DNA of 47,011 bases from contig CAMBAN010000008.1 in the NCBI GenBank assembly GCA_945864145.1, forward strand, positions 1 to 47,011, given 5' to 3'. The notes under the pieces were generated by a model. That model did no database searches, was not told the DNA's origin, and saw nothing but the letters and a program-made list of their open reading frames with translations. This document shows, piece by piece, positions 1 to 9,668 of this stretch (position 1 is its first letter; every line of letters starts with the position of its first letter). Position numbers and translations under genes: made by a program. Source of the DNA: an uncultured Lachnospiraceae bacterium. Its GTDB lineage: Bacteria > Bacillota > Clostridia > Lachnospirales > Lachnospiraceae.

Positions 1-1
1 A

Positions 2-796
2 GAGAGACTTGGGCAGGAAGATATCCATATGGTATGCTACAACTTCATGCCTGTATTTGACTGGACAAGAACAGAGCTTGCAAGAAAAAGACCGGATGGT
101 TCTACGGTACTTGCCTACACACAGGAAGCAGTAGATGCTTTAGTACCTGAGAAAATGTTTGAGTCTATTTCAGGTGATATGAATGGTACTGTTATGCCGG
201 GCTGGGAACCAGAGAGAATGGCGCATGTAAAAGAGCTGTTTGAGGCATATAAGGATGTAGATGATGAAAAACTTTTTGAAAATTTGAAATACTTTTTGGA
301 AAGAATCATGCCAACCTGTGATAAGTACAATATTAATATGGCCATTCACCCGGATGACCCGGCATGGAGTGTATTTGGACTTCCAAGAATCATCATCAAC
401 AAGGAAAACATCCTTCGCATGATGAAGATGGTAGATAACCCACACAATGGTGTTACTTTCTGCTCCGGTTCTTATGGAACGAACCTGGAAAATGATTTGC
501 CTGATATGATTCGTTCCTTGAAGGGAAGAATTCATTTTGCACATGTAAGAAACTTAAAGTTCAATACACCTACTGATTTCGAAGAAGCAGCACACTTATC
601 CAGCGATGGAAGCTTTGACATGTATGAAATCATGAAGGCTTTATATGACATTGGATTTGATGGACCAATCAGACCAGACCACGGACGTATGATTTGGGGT
701 GAGGTCGCAATGCCTGGCTATGGTTTATATGACAGAGCTTTGGGAGCAACTTACCTTAACGGACTTTGGGAAGCAATCGTAAAGAGCAACAAATAA
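2..796 (+). CDS. uxuA: Mannonate dehydratase, C-terminal part (gene begins before the window)
   Basis: Reading frame is open from the window edge (RLGQEDIHMVCYNFMPVFDWTRTEL...); UxuA-like motifs such as NIAIHPDDP-type and RNLKF segments; followed by a fructuronate reductase-like gene. Confidence 0.9.
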   Translation, partial: ERLGQEDIHMVCYNFMPVFDWTRTELARKRPDGSTVLAYTQEAVDALVPEKMFESISGDMNGTVMPGWEPERMAHVKELFEAYKDVDDEKLFENLKYFLERIMPTCDKYNINMAIHPDDPAWSVFGLPRIIINKENILRMMKMVDNPHNGVTFCSGSYGTNLENDLPDMIRSLKGRIHFAHVRNLKFNTPTDFEEAAHLSSDGSFDMYEIMKALYDIGFDGPIRPDHGRMIWGEVAMPGYGLYDRALGATYLNGLWEAIVKSNK

Positions 797-803
797 GAGA
801 GAG

Positions 804-2426
804 GTGCAGAACGTGGAATTAACAAATAAAGGTGTATATGGAAATAGAGAAGCCTGGGAAAAGGCAGGATATCAGGTGCCGACCTTTGACTATGAAAAGG
901 TAAAGGCAGCAACCAGGGAAAATCCAACATGGATTCATTTTGGAGCAGGAAATATTTTCCGTGCTTTTCAGGCAAATGTATGTCAGGAGCTTTTAAACGC
1001 AGGAAAGCTGGAAACAGGCTTGATTGCAGCAGAGGGTTTTGACTATGAAATTATTTAAAAAATGTATAAGCCACATGACAACTTAGGCATACTTGTAACA
1101 TTAAAGGCAGATGGGAATATAGAAAAAACAGTAGTTGGCAGTATCATGGAGTCTTTAACAGTAGACTATGATAATGCAGCAGACCTTGCAAGATTAAAGG
1201 AAATTTTTAGAAATCCAAGTCTGCAGATGGTAAGCTTTACCATTACGGAAAAGGGCTATAGTCTGGTAAATGGTAAGGGAGAGCAGCTTCCGGCAGTCAC
1301 TGAAGATATGGAAAAAGGTGCTGAAAAGCCTACCAGTTACATTGGAAAAGTGGCAGCGCTTTTATATGAGAGATACAAGGCTGGTAAACTTCCTGTTGCA
1401 ATGGTCAGTATGGACAACTGCTCTCATAACGGAGATAAGCTCTATGCAGCCATCCATGCATTTGCAAAAACATGGGAGGAAAAGGGCTTAGTGGAAAAAG
1501 GCTTTTTAGCTTATGTGGAAGATAAAAATCAGGTAAGCTTCCCATGGAGCATGATTGATAAAATTACACCAAGACCGGATGCTTCTGTGGAACAGATTTT
1601 GGAAAAGGACAATATTGAAGGCTTAGATCCGGTTATTACAAGCAAAAACACCTATGTGGCTCCATTTGTAAATGCAGAAGAATGTCAGTATCTGGTTATT
1701 GAGGATGCTTTTCCAAACGGAAAGCCTGCATTAGAGCCGGCTGGTATTATTTATACGACAAAGGATACCGTAGACCGTGTAGAGAAAATGAAGGTTTGCA
1801 CCTGTTTAAATCCTTTGCATACAACACTTGCGGTATTTGGCTGCTTACTTGGCTATGATTTGATTTCTAAGGAAATGAGCAATCCGACTTTAAAGAAATT
1901 AGTGGAAATTATCGGTTATGAAGAGGGACTTCCTGTTGTGGTAAATCCCGGTGTTATTGACCCTAAGAAATTCATTGATGAGGTAGTCAATATCAGAATT
2001 CCGAATCCATTTATGCCTGATACACCGCAGAGAATTGCTACGGACACTTCACAAAAGCTTGGTATTCGTTTTGGTGAGACTATCAAGGCTTACGATAAGG
2101 CAGAAAACCTTTCTGTATCTGATTTAAAGAGAATTCCGCTGGTATTTGCAGGTTGGTTGAGATATTTAATGGGCGTGAATGATAAAGGTGAGGCATTTGA
2201 ATTAAGTGCTGACCCGTTATTAGATACCGTATGTCCTCATGTTGCAGGCTTAAAGCTTGGCGACACAGACGTTCATGAGGCAGTAGCACCGATTCTTGGC
2301 AATGCGCAGATTTTTGGCGTTGACTTATATGAGGCAGGGCTTGGAGAATTGGTAGAAAGCTACTTTGTTGAAATGCTCGCAGGAAAGGGCGCTATCGAGG
2401 CAACCTTGAAGAAATATGTCGGATAG
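804..2426 (+). pseudogene. uxuB: Mannitol dehydrogenase-family / fructuronate reductase, interrupted by an in-frame TAA at 1056-1058
   Basis: ORFs 804-1058 and 1062-2426 are in the same frame and read continuously through the stop: ...AAEGFDYEII*KMYKPHDNLGILVTLKADG...; SMDNCSHNGD motif retained; adjacent to uxuA. Confidence 0.8.
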
Positions 2427-2495
2427 AACTTGAAAGTATACATGTATTCGTGTAAACTAAATGAAGTAAAGTAATACGAAAGGAAAGGTTTACAA

Positions 2496-3896
2496 ATGAA
2501 GAAAGAAAATGTATGGCTTTCTTATTCTGAGGAACAGAAGGAAGAACTAAAAAAGGTTTGTGACTTATATAAAAAGTGCCTGGACGAAGGCAAAACAGAA
2601 AGAGAATGTGTAGAAGTTACAGTAAAGCTTGCAAAAGAGCATGGTTATCAGGATCTTGCTGATATTATGAAAGAGAACAAGAGTGTAAAGGCCGGAGATA
2701 AGGTGTATGCAGTTAATATGAAGAAAATGATTGCATTATTCCAGATTGGTACGAAGCCAATTTCTACCGGTATGAATATCCTTGGTGCCCATATCGACTC
2801 TCCAAGAATTGATGTAAAACAGAATCCACTCTATGAACAGGATGGCTTTGCTTATTTAGACACTCACTATTATGGTGGTATCAAAAAATATCAATGGACA
2901 GCAACACCGCTTGCTATCCATGGAACAGTGGCAAAAAAAGATGGCTCTGTGGTAACTGTCAGCATTGGTGAAAAGGAAGATGACCCGATTTTTGTGATTA
3001 CTGATTTACTGGTACATCTTTCTCAGGAGCAGATGGCAAAAAAAGCGACTGATGTTGTAACAGGTGAAAACTTAGATCTTTTAATCGGTAATACACCAAT
3101 AGAAAAGGCTGAGGATGTAGAAAAAGAAGAAAAGGAAGCAATCAAAGCAAATGTGTTAAAGCTCCTTAAAGAACAGTATGGTATGGATGAGGAGGATTTC
3201 TTATCAGCTGAGTTAGAAATCGTTCCTTCCGGAAAAGCAAGAGATTGTGGCTTTGACAGAAGCATGATTTTAGCCTATGGACAGGATGACAGAATCTGTG
3301 CATTTACTTCTCTCTTTGCTATGTTTGAGGAAAAGGCAACAGACCACACCTTATGCTGCTTATTGGTAGATAAGGAAGAAATCGGAAGTGTGGGTGCGAC
3401 CGGTATGCAGTCAGCTTTCTTTGAGAACACAGTAGCTGAGTTGCTTGCTATGACAGAGGGAGAGTCTCCATTACTTTTAAGAAGAGCCTTAGCAAATTCC
3501 ATGATGCTTTCTTCTGATGTAAGTGCAGCCTATGACCCACTTTATGCAAGTGCTTTTGAAAAGAAAAATTCAGCTTTCTTAGGAAAGGGTGTAACCTTTA
3601 ATAAGTATACAGGTTCACGTGGAAAGAGTGGTTCCAACGATGCAAATGCAGAGTACATTGCTTCTCTTAGAAAAGTAATGGATGAAGCGGAGGTATCTTA
3701 TCAATTCTGTGAGCTTGGTAAAGTAGATGTAGGCGGTGGTGGAACTATTGCATACATCATGGCAAAATACGGCATGAATGTTATCGACAGTGGTGTTGCT
3801 GTTTTAAATATGCATGCACCATACGAAGTCAGCAGTAAGGTTGATGTTTACGAAGCAGTTCGTGGATATCGTGCATTCTTACGTTGGAACTTCTAA
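2496..3896 (+). CDS. M18 family aminopeptidase
   Basis: 466 aa; LGAHIDSPRID metal-site motif, DKEEIGS, GSRGKSGSNDANAEY; SD (gaaaggaaagg) upstream. Confidence 0.88.
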   Translation: MKKENVWLSYSEEQKEELKKVCDLYKKCLDEGKTERECVEVTVKLAKEHGYQDLADIMKENKSVKAGDKVYAVNMKKMIALFQIGTKPISTGMNILGAHIDSPRIDVKQNPLYEQDGFAYLDTHYYGGIKKYQWTATPLAIHGTVAKKDGSVVTVSIGEKEDDPIFVITDLLVHLSQEQMAKKATDVVTGENLDLLIGNTPIEKAEDVEKEEKEAIKANVLKLLKEQYGMDEEDFLSAELEIVPSGKARDCGFDRSMILAYGQDDRICAFTSLFAMFEEKATDHTLCCLLVDKEEIGSVGATGMQSAFFENTVAELLAMTEGESPLLLRRALANSMMLSSDVSAAYDPLYASAFEKKNSAFLGKGVTFNKYTGSRGKSGSNDANAEYIASLRKVMDEAEVSYQFCELGKVDVGGGGTIAYIMAKYGMNVIDSGVAVLNMHAPYEVSSKVDVYEAVRGYRAFLRWNF

Positions 3897-3921
3897 GGAT
3901 AAAAGAATAGGACAGTGAAAA

Positions 3922-3968
3922 GGAGAGAGTATCACTTGGCGTTGCCTAAGATACTCTCTCCATTTTTT
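3922..3968 (+). terminator. Intrinsic terminator after the M18 aminopeptidase
   Basis: GGAGAGAGTATC (3922-3933) pairs with GATACTCTCTCC (3950-3961), followed by a T-run. Confidence 0.85.
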
Positions 3969-5649
3969 ATTTTTTGATATATTTTTCTGTAAATTCATCA
4001 TAGGAACAAGGTTTACCCCAATAATAGCCCTGTAAGATATCCGGTTCTAAAATTTGAACACGATTAAGCTCTTGCTCGGTTTCAATTCCTTCGATACAGA
4101 GCCTGATATTTAGCGTATGCACCATATGACTGATAAGTGAGAGCATATGGAAGATATATTCATTTTCCATAGCATGGACCGTCAGCGAACGGTCGATTTT
4201 AATGATATTTGGTCTGATATCATCAATGTATTCAAAATTGGAATAGCCTGTTCCAAAATCGTCAAGAGCAAGATTGATTCCTTTTAATTTCAATTTTTTC
4301 CACATTTTTTTTACTAGAACATCAGAATGAATACGACCACTTTCTGTCAGTTCAATTGTTACCTGTTCCGGTTTAATGTCATATTGGGAAACAGAACTAA
4401 TGATTTCACTGATAATATTGCTTTTGGCGATCTGGATATAAGATACATTGATGCCAATGCGAAAACCAGGATATACTTTACTGATTTCCTGACAAAGATA
4501 TAAGGAGCGGTGAAGCACCCATTTTCCTACCGGCAGAATGAGACCGGAATCCTCTAAAATGGGAACAAATTCAAAAGGTGAAATCATACCAAATTCAGGG
4601 GTAGAGAAGCGAAGCAATGCTTCAGCGGCCGTTATTCTCTTTTCGAAAACATTGTAAATAGGCTGCAGGTATACTTCAAATCCTTCAAAATTGTGGTTAA
4701 CAGCTTGTCTTAAAGCTTTGCTGATATTTCTTCTACGAATGAATTTGTCATAGGTTTCCTGTTCAAAAACATAAGAATGATTTTTGCCAATACGTTTCGC
4801 TTCACTTAGGGCAAAATCAGAAAGCTTTAAATAATCCGCCAGAGTATAATAGTCATCGCTTGTAAAAGGTAAAATACCGGCAGATATGGTAAAGACAGCT
4901 TCATAGTGATTTTCTTCAATAAAGCAATCAATTTTACTTCTGATATCCTTGTACTGCTCAAGAGCATCACTATAGGGAGTTCCATTGGTATCAATGATGA
5001 TAAATTCATCACCGATTAAACGATAAAGCTGCTGGTTTGGGTGAAGACATTCGCTGATACAATTTGCTGTTTTTTTAATAACCATATCACCATAGTCTGT
5101 TCCAAGCTTTTCGTTTATTTCTTTAAAGTCATCAATTCCAAGTCTTAATAAATAGCCATTTGTTGGTTTGCCTGTATAGGAATGAAACATTTCCTGAATC
5201 GTAGCGATACTTAGTAAGCCACTGATATTATCAGCCTTTTGCACAGAGCCAATATCATTGATACAGCCTACTAAAAGAAGATGATTGCTTTCACTGTCTT
5301 TATAAATACATCCACGACAGTTAATCCAGACAGGATTACCATTTAAATCTAACCAGCGGTATTGCATATTATGCGAAAACGTTGGGTCATGATAAACTTT
5401 TTCCAAATCCTCCATGACAAGCTCATAATCTTCCGGATGTATAAATTTTTTATGTTCCTCTCTCACATGATGAAAATGGTTGGAGGACATACGAAAGTGT
5501 TCGCAGGCCTTTTGGGCAATATGGTAAACATCATTATCATAATCATAAACATAAAGATAATCATCCATACAGGATTGTATGGTATCAATAAAACCACAGA
5601 TTCTTGAAAAGGAAGTAATTGATTCCATAGCTTCGTCATTGCCTTTCAA
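3967..5649 (-). CDS. PAS-GGDEF(degenerate)-EAL protein, probable c-di-GMP phosphodiesterase
   Basis: 560 aa; PAS-like N-terminus; GGDEF site is RLIGDEF; EAL motif AEALLRF and DDFGTGYSNFEY retained. Confidence 0.88.
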   Translation of the reverse strand: MKGNDEAMESITSFSRICGFIDTIQSCMDDYLYVYDYDNDVYHIAQKACEHFRMSSNHFHHVREEHKKFIHPEDYELVMEDLEKVYHDPTFSHNMQYRWLDLNGNPVWINCRGCIYKDSESNHLLLVGCINDIGSVQKADNISGLLSIATIQEMFHSYTGKPTNGYLLRLGIDDFKEINEKLGTDYGDMVIKKTANCISECLHPNQQLYRLIGDEFIIIDTNGTPYSDALEQYKDIRSKIDCFIEENHYEAVFTISAGILPFTSDDYYTLADYLKLSDFALSEAKRIGKNHSYVFEQETYDKFIRRRNISKALRQAVNHNFEGFEVYLQPIYNVFEKRITAAEALLRFSTPEFGMISPFEFVPILEDSGLILPVGKWVLHRSLYLCQEISKVYPGFRIGINVSYIQIAKSNIISEIISSVSQYDIKPEQVTIELTESGRIHSDVLVKKMWKKLKLKGINLALDDFGTGYSNFEYIDDIRPNIIKIDRSLTVHAMENEYIFHMLSLISHMVHTLNIRLCIEGIETEQELNRVQILEPDILQGYYWGKPCSYDEFTEKYIKK

Positions 5650-7412
5650 ATATTATATTTTTTATTTTTTAATCGGTTTTCAAATTCATCAACGGAAAGT
5701 GGTTTGTCAAACAGATAACCTTGAATAATCGGTTTTCCATATTTTCTTAAAAATTGTAATTGTTCTACTGTTTCGACACCCTCACAGACAACTTCCATGC
5801 CAAGTGCCTCAACCATATTCATGATAGAACCAACAACAATAATCTCAGCCTTTTTGGCATTGTGAATATTCTGAATAAAAGAACGGTCCAACTTTACGAC
5901 ATTGATAGGCAAATCCTTTAACAGGTTTAAAGAAGAGTAGCCTGTACCAAAATCATCAATGGAAGTCATAATGCCAAGGTTTTTCATATCTGATATAAAG
6001 TGAACCAAAGAATTAAAATCGTCATAGGCAGATGACTCTGTCAATTCGATTTCAATATATTCAGGGGCAATGCAGTAACGATTTAATACTGTCATAATGT
6101 CATTGGCAAGTCTGCTGTTGTGTAAATGTGCCTTGGAAAAGTTGACAGAGACACGAACAGGTGTAAGCCCATTATTTAGCCAGTGCTGTATATCTTGACA
6201 TACATGCTCTAGCATATAAAAATCCAGCATACAAATAGAGCTGCTTTGCTCTAATAAAGGTACAAATTCATTTGGTGGTATTATCTGACCGTCATGTATC
6301 CAACGGACTAAAGCTTCACAACCACAAAGTAACTGCTCATCAGAGGAAACCTTTGGCTGATAGTATACTAAAAATTCATTATTTTCCAACGCACTTGGAA
6401 AGACCTCCAAAATGGTTTGCACTCTGATAGATTTTTCAATCATTTCGTCACGAAACCAGATATGGTCATGGTGTTTAGAACGTTTTGCAATAGAAAGCGC
6501 AAGGGATGCATTGTTTACCACTTGAAAAATGGTATCAGCGGATTTTGCAGGGTATATACCAATTTTTGAAGCTAAATCGATAGACTGTACGGAATTTTCC
6601 AAAAGAATATTTACGCGAATGGTTGCCAGATAACGTAATAATTCTTCTAATCTATCATTTTTAACCAGAATGGCAAAGTTATCACCACCTGGTCTTGTTA
6701 CCAGTTCATCTTCATGTAAAAAGTTCTGCAAACGGGCTGCATATTTTCGAAGGGCTTCATCACCGGCAAGATTTCCAAAATTTTGATTAACAGATCGGAA
6801 ATTTTTCAGATTAATGAATAGCCCGGTATACTCTTGAATAGTTTTCTGCATTACCAAAGCGTGTCCACTTCTAAAAAAGGCGTTCGTATTTAAAAGACCT
6901 GTCAATAGGTCATGAGTAGATACCTTTTCAGTCATAGCCATGAGACGGCAACGACTACTTAACAGAAAAAGGTATTTGTGGAGAATATGTATATTCTTTT
7001 TTTGAAGTTCATCCCATACGGTATCTTTTGCAGCATAAGAAGTCAGACTAAGAGAACTAATATCACCTTCATAGGAAAAGTCATCATGTATCGTCTGGTC
7101 AGTATAGCCTTCTGCATTGCAAAATAAGGTAAAATAGTCTTTTTTTCCTTTAGGCTCATAGATGCCGGGAGAAATAGCTGCTTCATATTCCAATTTTCCC
7201 AGTGACAACTCATCTGCAATTATGGCGATATTTTGGGACATAATCGAAACAAGCTCATCTGGGGATGTAGTCTGTATAGGCAGTTCTTGTAGAAAATCTA
7301 AAAAATGCTCACTAAATATCTGCATTCTTCCCTCCAATAATGAAATATACTTGCGTAGTACATTATAGCATAAAACTGAAAAATAATGTGGAAAAAAAAG
7401 AGAAAAATACAC
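5646..7412 (-). CDS. GGDEF(degenerate)-EAL protein, probable c-di-GMP phosphodiesterase
   Basis: 588 aa; GGDEF site is RPGGDNF; EAL motif CEALVRW and DDFGTGYSSLNLLKDLP retained. Start may be internal. Confidence 0.85.
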   Translation of the reverse strand: MYFSLFFPHYFSVLCYNVLRKYISLLEGRMQIFSEHFLDFLQELPIQTTSPDELVSIMSQNIAIIADELSLGKLEYEAAISPGIYEPKGKKDYFTLFCNAEGYTDQTIHDDFSYEGDISSLSLTSYAAKDTVWDELQKKNIHILHKYLFLLSSRCRLMAMTEKVSTHDLLTGLLNTNAFFRSGHALVMQKTIQEYTGLFINLKNFRSVNQNFGNLAGDEALRKYAARLQNFLHEDELVTRPGGDNFAILVKNDRLEELLRYLATIRVNILLENSVQSIDLASKIGIYPAKSADTIFQVVNNASLALSIAKRSKHHDHIWFRDEMIEKSIRVQTILEVFPSALENNEFLVYYQPKVSSDEQLLCGCEALVRWIHDGQIIPPNEFVPLLEQSSSICMLDFYMLEHVCQDIQHWLNNGLTPVRVSVNFSKAHLHNSRLANDIMTVLNRYCIAPEYIEIELTESSAYDDFNSLVHFISDMKNLGIMTSIDDFGTGYSSLNLLKDLPINVVKLDRSFIQNIHNAKKAEIIVVGSIMNMVEALGMEVVCEGVETVEQLQFLRKYGKPIIQGYLFDKPLSVDEFENRLKNKKYNI

Positions 7413-7511
7413 TTTTTGTAATAAAATAAGAATGAACGCACAGTTGAAACGAAAATATGGTATAATAAAGCCGTATCGTTTGAATTTTTTGAGAATTAAT
7501 GGGGATAATAT

Positions 7512-9665
7512 ATGGAAAATGTATATAGAATATTAGATTTTGCAGGTGTGCTCATTTCTGTTGTATGCTGTTATAGTGTATTAAGGGAAAATGAATCGAA
7601 AAATCAGAAATATCTATTAATGACCTTTATCTGTGGACTTTTGATTACCATTGGAGATATGTTTGAATTTACTGCAAAAACACCAGATGCTGCCATGGTA
7701 GGAATTAAAATCGCCTATATTGGCAAATGTTTTATTATGCTGTTTGCACTTCAGTTTGCAACAGGTTTTTGCCGTATCAGATTTTCAAAGAATATTATTA
7801 ATTTCATGTTGGTGTTGGATGTTCTTATCATTAACATTATCATGACGTGTGAGCATCATACCTTATATTACAGTGCCATTTCTTATAAAGTAATTGAATC
7901 TTCCAACAGGGTTTGTATGATTTTTGAAAGAGGTCCGTTTTATTTTATATGGCTTGCAGAGTTCTTTTTTGGTGTATTCTGGTTTGCCTTTATGGCTATT
8001 TATGAAAGCATTCACAGCAGAAAAACTTCTAAAAATGCCCGTATCAGGATGGCACTAATTGTAATGTCTACAATAGCTGCTGTTATGATTGGATATTTTC
8101 TACAATTAACGAATTTTTTTGCTGATTTTGATCCGACTACCTTGGGAGTTGTTTATGCAGAAATTATCATTTTAGTAGATGTGAAGCTGTATGGACTCTT
8201 AGATACCATGCAGGCAGCACAGGAGAGAATCTTACAGGATTCCAGGGATGGCATTTTAATTGCTGACAGCCAGAAAAAATATATCATCTATGCCAATAGT
8301 GTAGCAAAAGAGTTTTTTCCGGAGCTTGCAAATGAACATGATACGACAATTGCAAACCGTATTTTTAATAGCGAGGAGAAAGTATTAGAAAGAAATGGTA
8401 AGCACTTTGAAATTCGAATTTCACCTTTGACAGAAAAAGATGAGACGTTAGGTTATGTGGGCTGGATTTTTGATATGAGTTTCATTGATCAGTACACCAA
8501 TGAAATGATTAAGCTAAAAGAAGCTTCCGAACAAGCCAATATAGCAAAGACAAATTTTTTGGCACATATGTCCCATGAAATCAGGACACCAATGAACTCT
8601 ATCGTTGGATTTTCCGAGCTTGCCCTTCGCACGGAGGAAAGCTATCTGGTAAAGGGATATTTAAAGAATATCAAAGATTCTGCGAGAACATTGCTTTATC
8701 TGATTAATGAGATTTTGGATATCTCCAAGATTGAAACAGGAAAAATGGAAATTACTGCTGTAACCTATCATATAGAAGATGTGATTACAGAGCTTAGAAA
8801 TATGCTGGAAACACAGGTAAATAAGACTGGTATCATGATTAAACTACAGGTGGATGAGGATATTCCAAAATATCTGGTAGGAGACCGTGTAAAAATACAG
8901 GAAATCTTGACGAATCTGATGAACAATGGACTGAAATATACCAGAGAAGGTAGTGTATCATTACGTGTGTATGTTAAGGAAGAAACGGAAAAGGCAGTCC
9001 TGCTGCATATAGAAGTAGAGGATACCGGGATTGGCATTGAGGAAAAGAATTTCCCTTATGTATTTGGAAAATTTCAGAAATTTGATGAGAAGAAAAATTA
9101 TGGGGTAGAAGGCTCCGGGCTTGGACTTTCCATTGTAAAAAGCTTTGTAGAAATGATGGATGGTACCATTACCTTTGAAAGTGTATATGGAAAAGGTACA
9201 AAATTTGTGATTGAACTTTGGCAAGGAATCGGTAAAGGACCTAAGCAACCCAAAAAGAATAAAGTTGACACGAATGTCAGAATAAAGCATGGCAAGGTGT
9301 TGATTGTAGATGATAATGAACTAAACTGTGAAGTGGCGAAGGGTATTTTAGAATGTCTGCATATAGAGTCGACCATTAGCTATTCCGGTATGGATTGCTT
9401 AACCAGACTTGAGTCTAATGAAAAATATGATATGATTTTAATGGATCATATGATGCCTGACATGGATGGCGTAGAAACTTTACATGCAGTCAGGGCATTA
9501 GGAGGTCAATGTGCAGAACTGCCGATTGTTCTTTTAACTGCAAATGTGGTTAGTGGTGTCAAAGAATCTATGTTAAAGGAAGGATTTGATGGGTTCCTCT
9601 CTAAACCTATTGATATAGAAGAACTGACAGAGACTTTGGCAAAATTTTTAGGTACAGAGGAATAG
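7512..9665 (+). CDS. Hybrid sensor histidine kinase / response regulator with N-terminal multi-TM domain
   Basis: 717 aa; hydrophobic N-terminus; HisKA FLAHMSHEIRTPMNSIVGFSELAL; HATPase GSGLGLSIVK; receiver VLIVDDNELNCEVAKG...MILMDHMMPDMDG. Confidence 0.92.
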   Translation: MENVYRILDFAGVLISVVCCYSVLRENESKNQKYLLMTFICGLLITIGDMFEFTAKTPDAAMVGIKIAYIGKCFIMLFALQFATGFCRIRFSKNIINFMLVLDVLIINIIMTCEHHTLYYSAISYKVIESSNRVCMIFERGPFYFIWLAEFFFGVFWFAFMAIYESIHSRKTSKNARIRMALIVMSTIAAVMIGYFLQLTNFFADFDPTTLGVVYAEIIILVDVKLYGLLDTMQAAQERILQDSRDGILIADSQKKYIIYANSVAKEFFPELANEHDTTIANRIFNSEEKVLERNGKHFEIRISPLTEKDETLGYVGWIFDMSFIDQYTNEMIKLKEASEQANIAKTNFLAHMSHEIRTPMNSIVGFSELALRTEESYLVKGYLKNIKDSARTLLYLINEILDISKIETGKMEITAVTYHIEDVITELRNMLETQVNKTGIMIKLQVDEDIPKYLVGDRVKIQEILTNLMNNGLKYTREGSVSLRVYVKEETEKAVLLHIEVEDTGIGIEEKNFPYVFGKFQKFDEKKNYGVEGSGLGLSIVKSFVEMMDGTITFESVYGKGTKFVIELWQGIGKGPKQPKKNKVDTNVRIKHGKVLIVDDNELNCEVAKGILECLHIESTISYSGMDCLTRLESNEKYDMILMDHMMPDMDGVETLHAVRALGGQCAELPIVLLTANVVSGVKESMLKEGFDGFLSKPIDIEELTETLAKFLGTEE

Positions 9666-9668
9666 AGT

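Noticed and set aside
115-544. Numerous antisense ORFs of 60-140 aa across the window (for example 115-345 and 170-544 minus)
   Set aside because: They overlap strongly supported genes in other frames and show no recognisable protein features.
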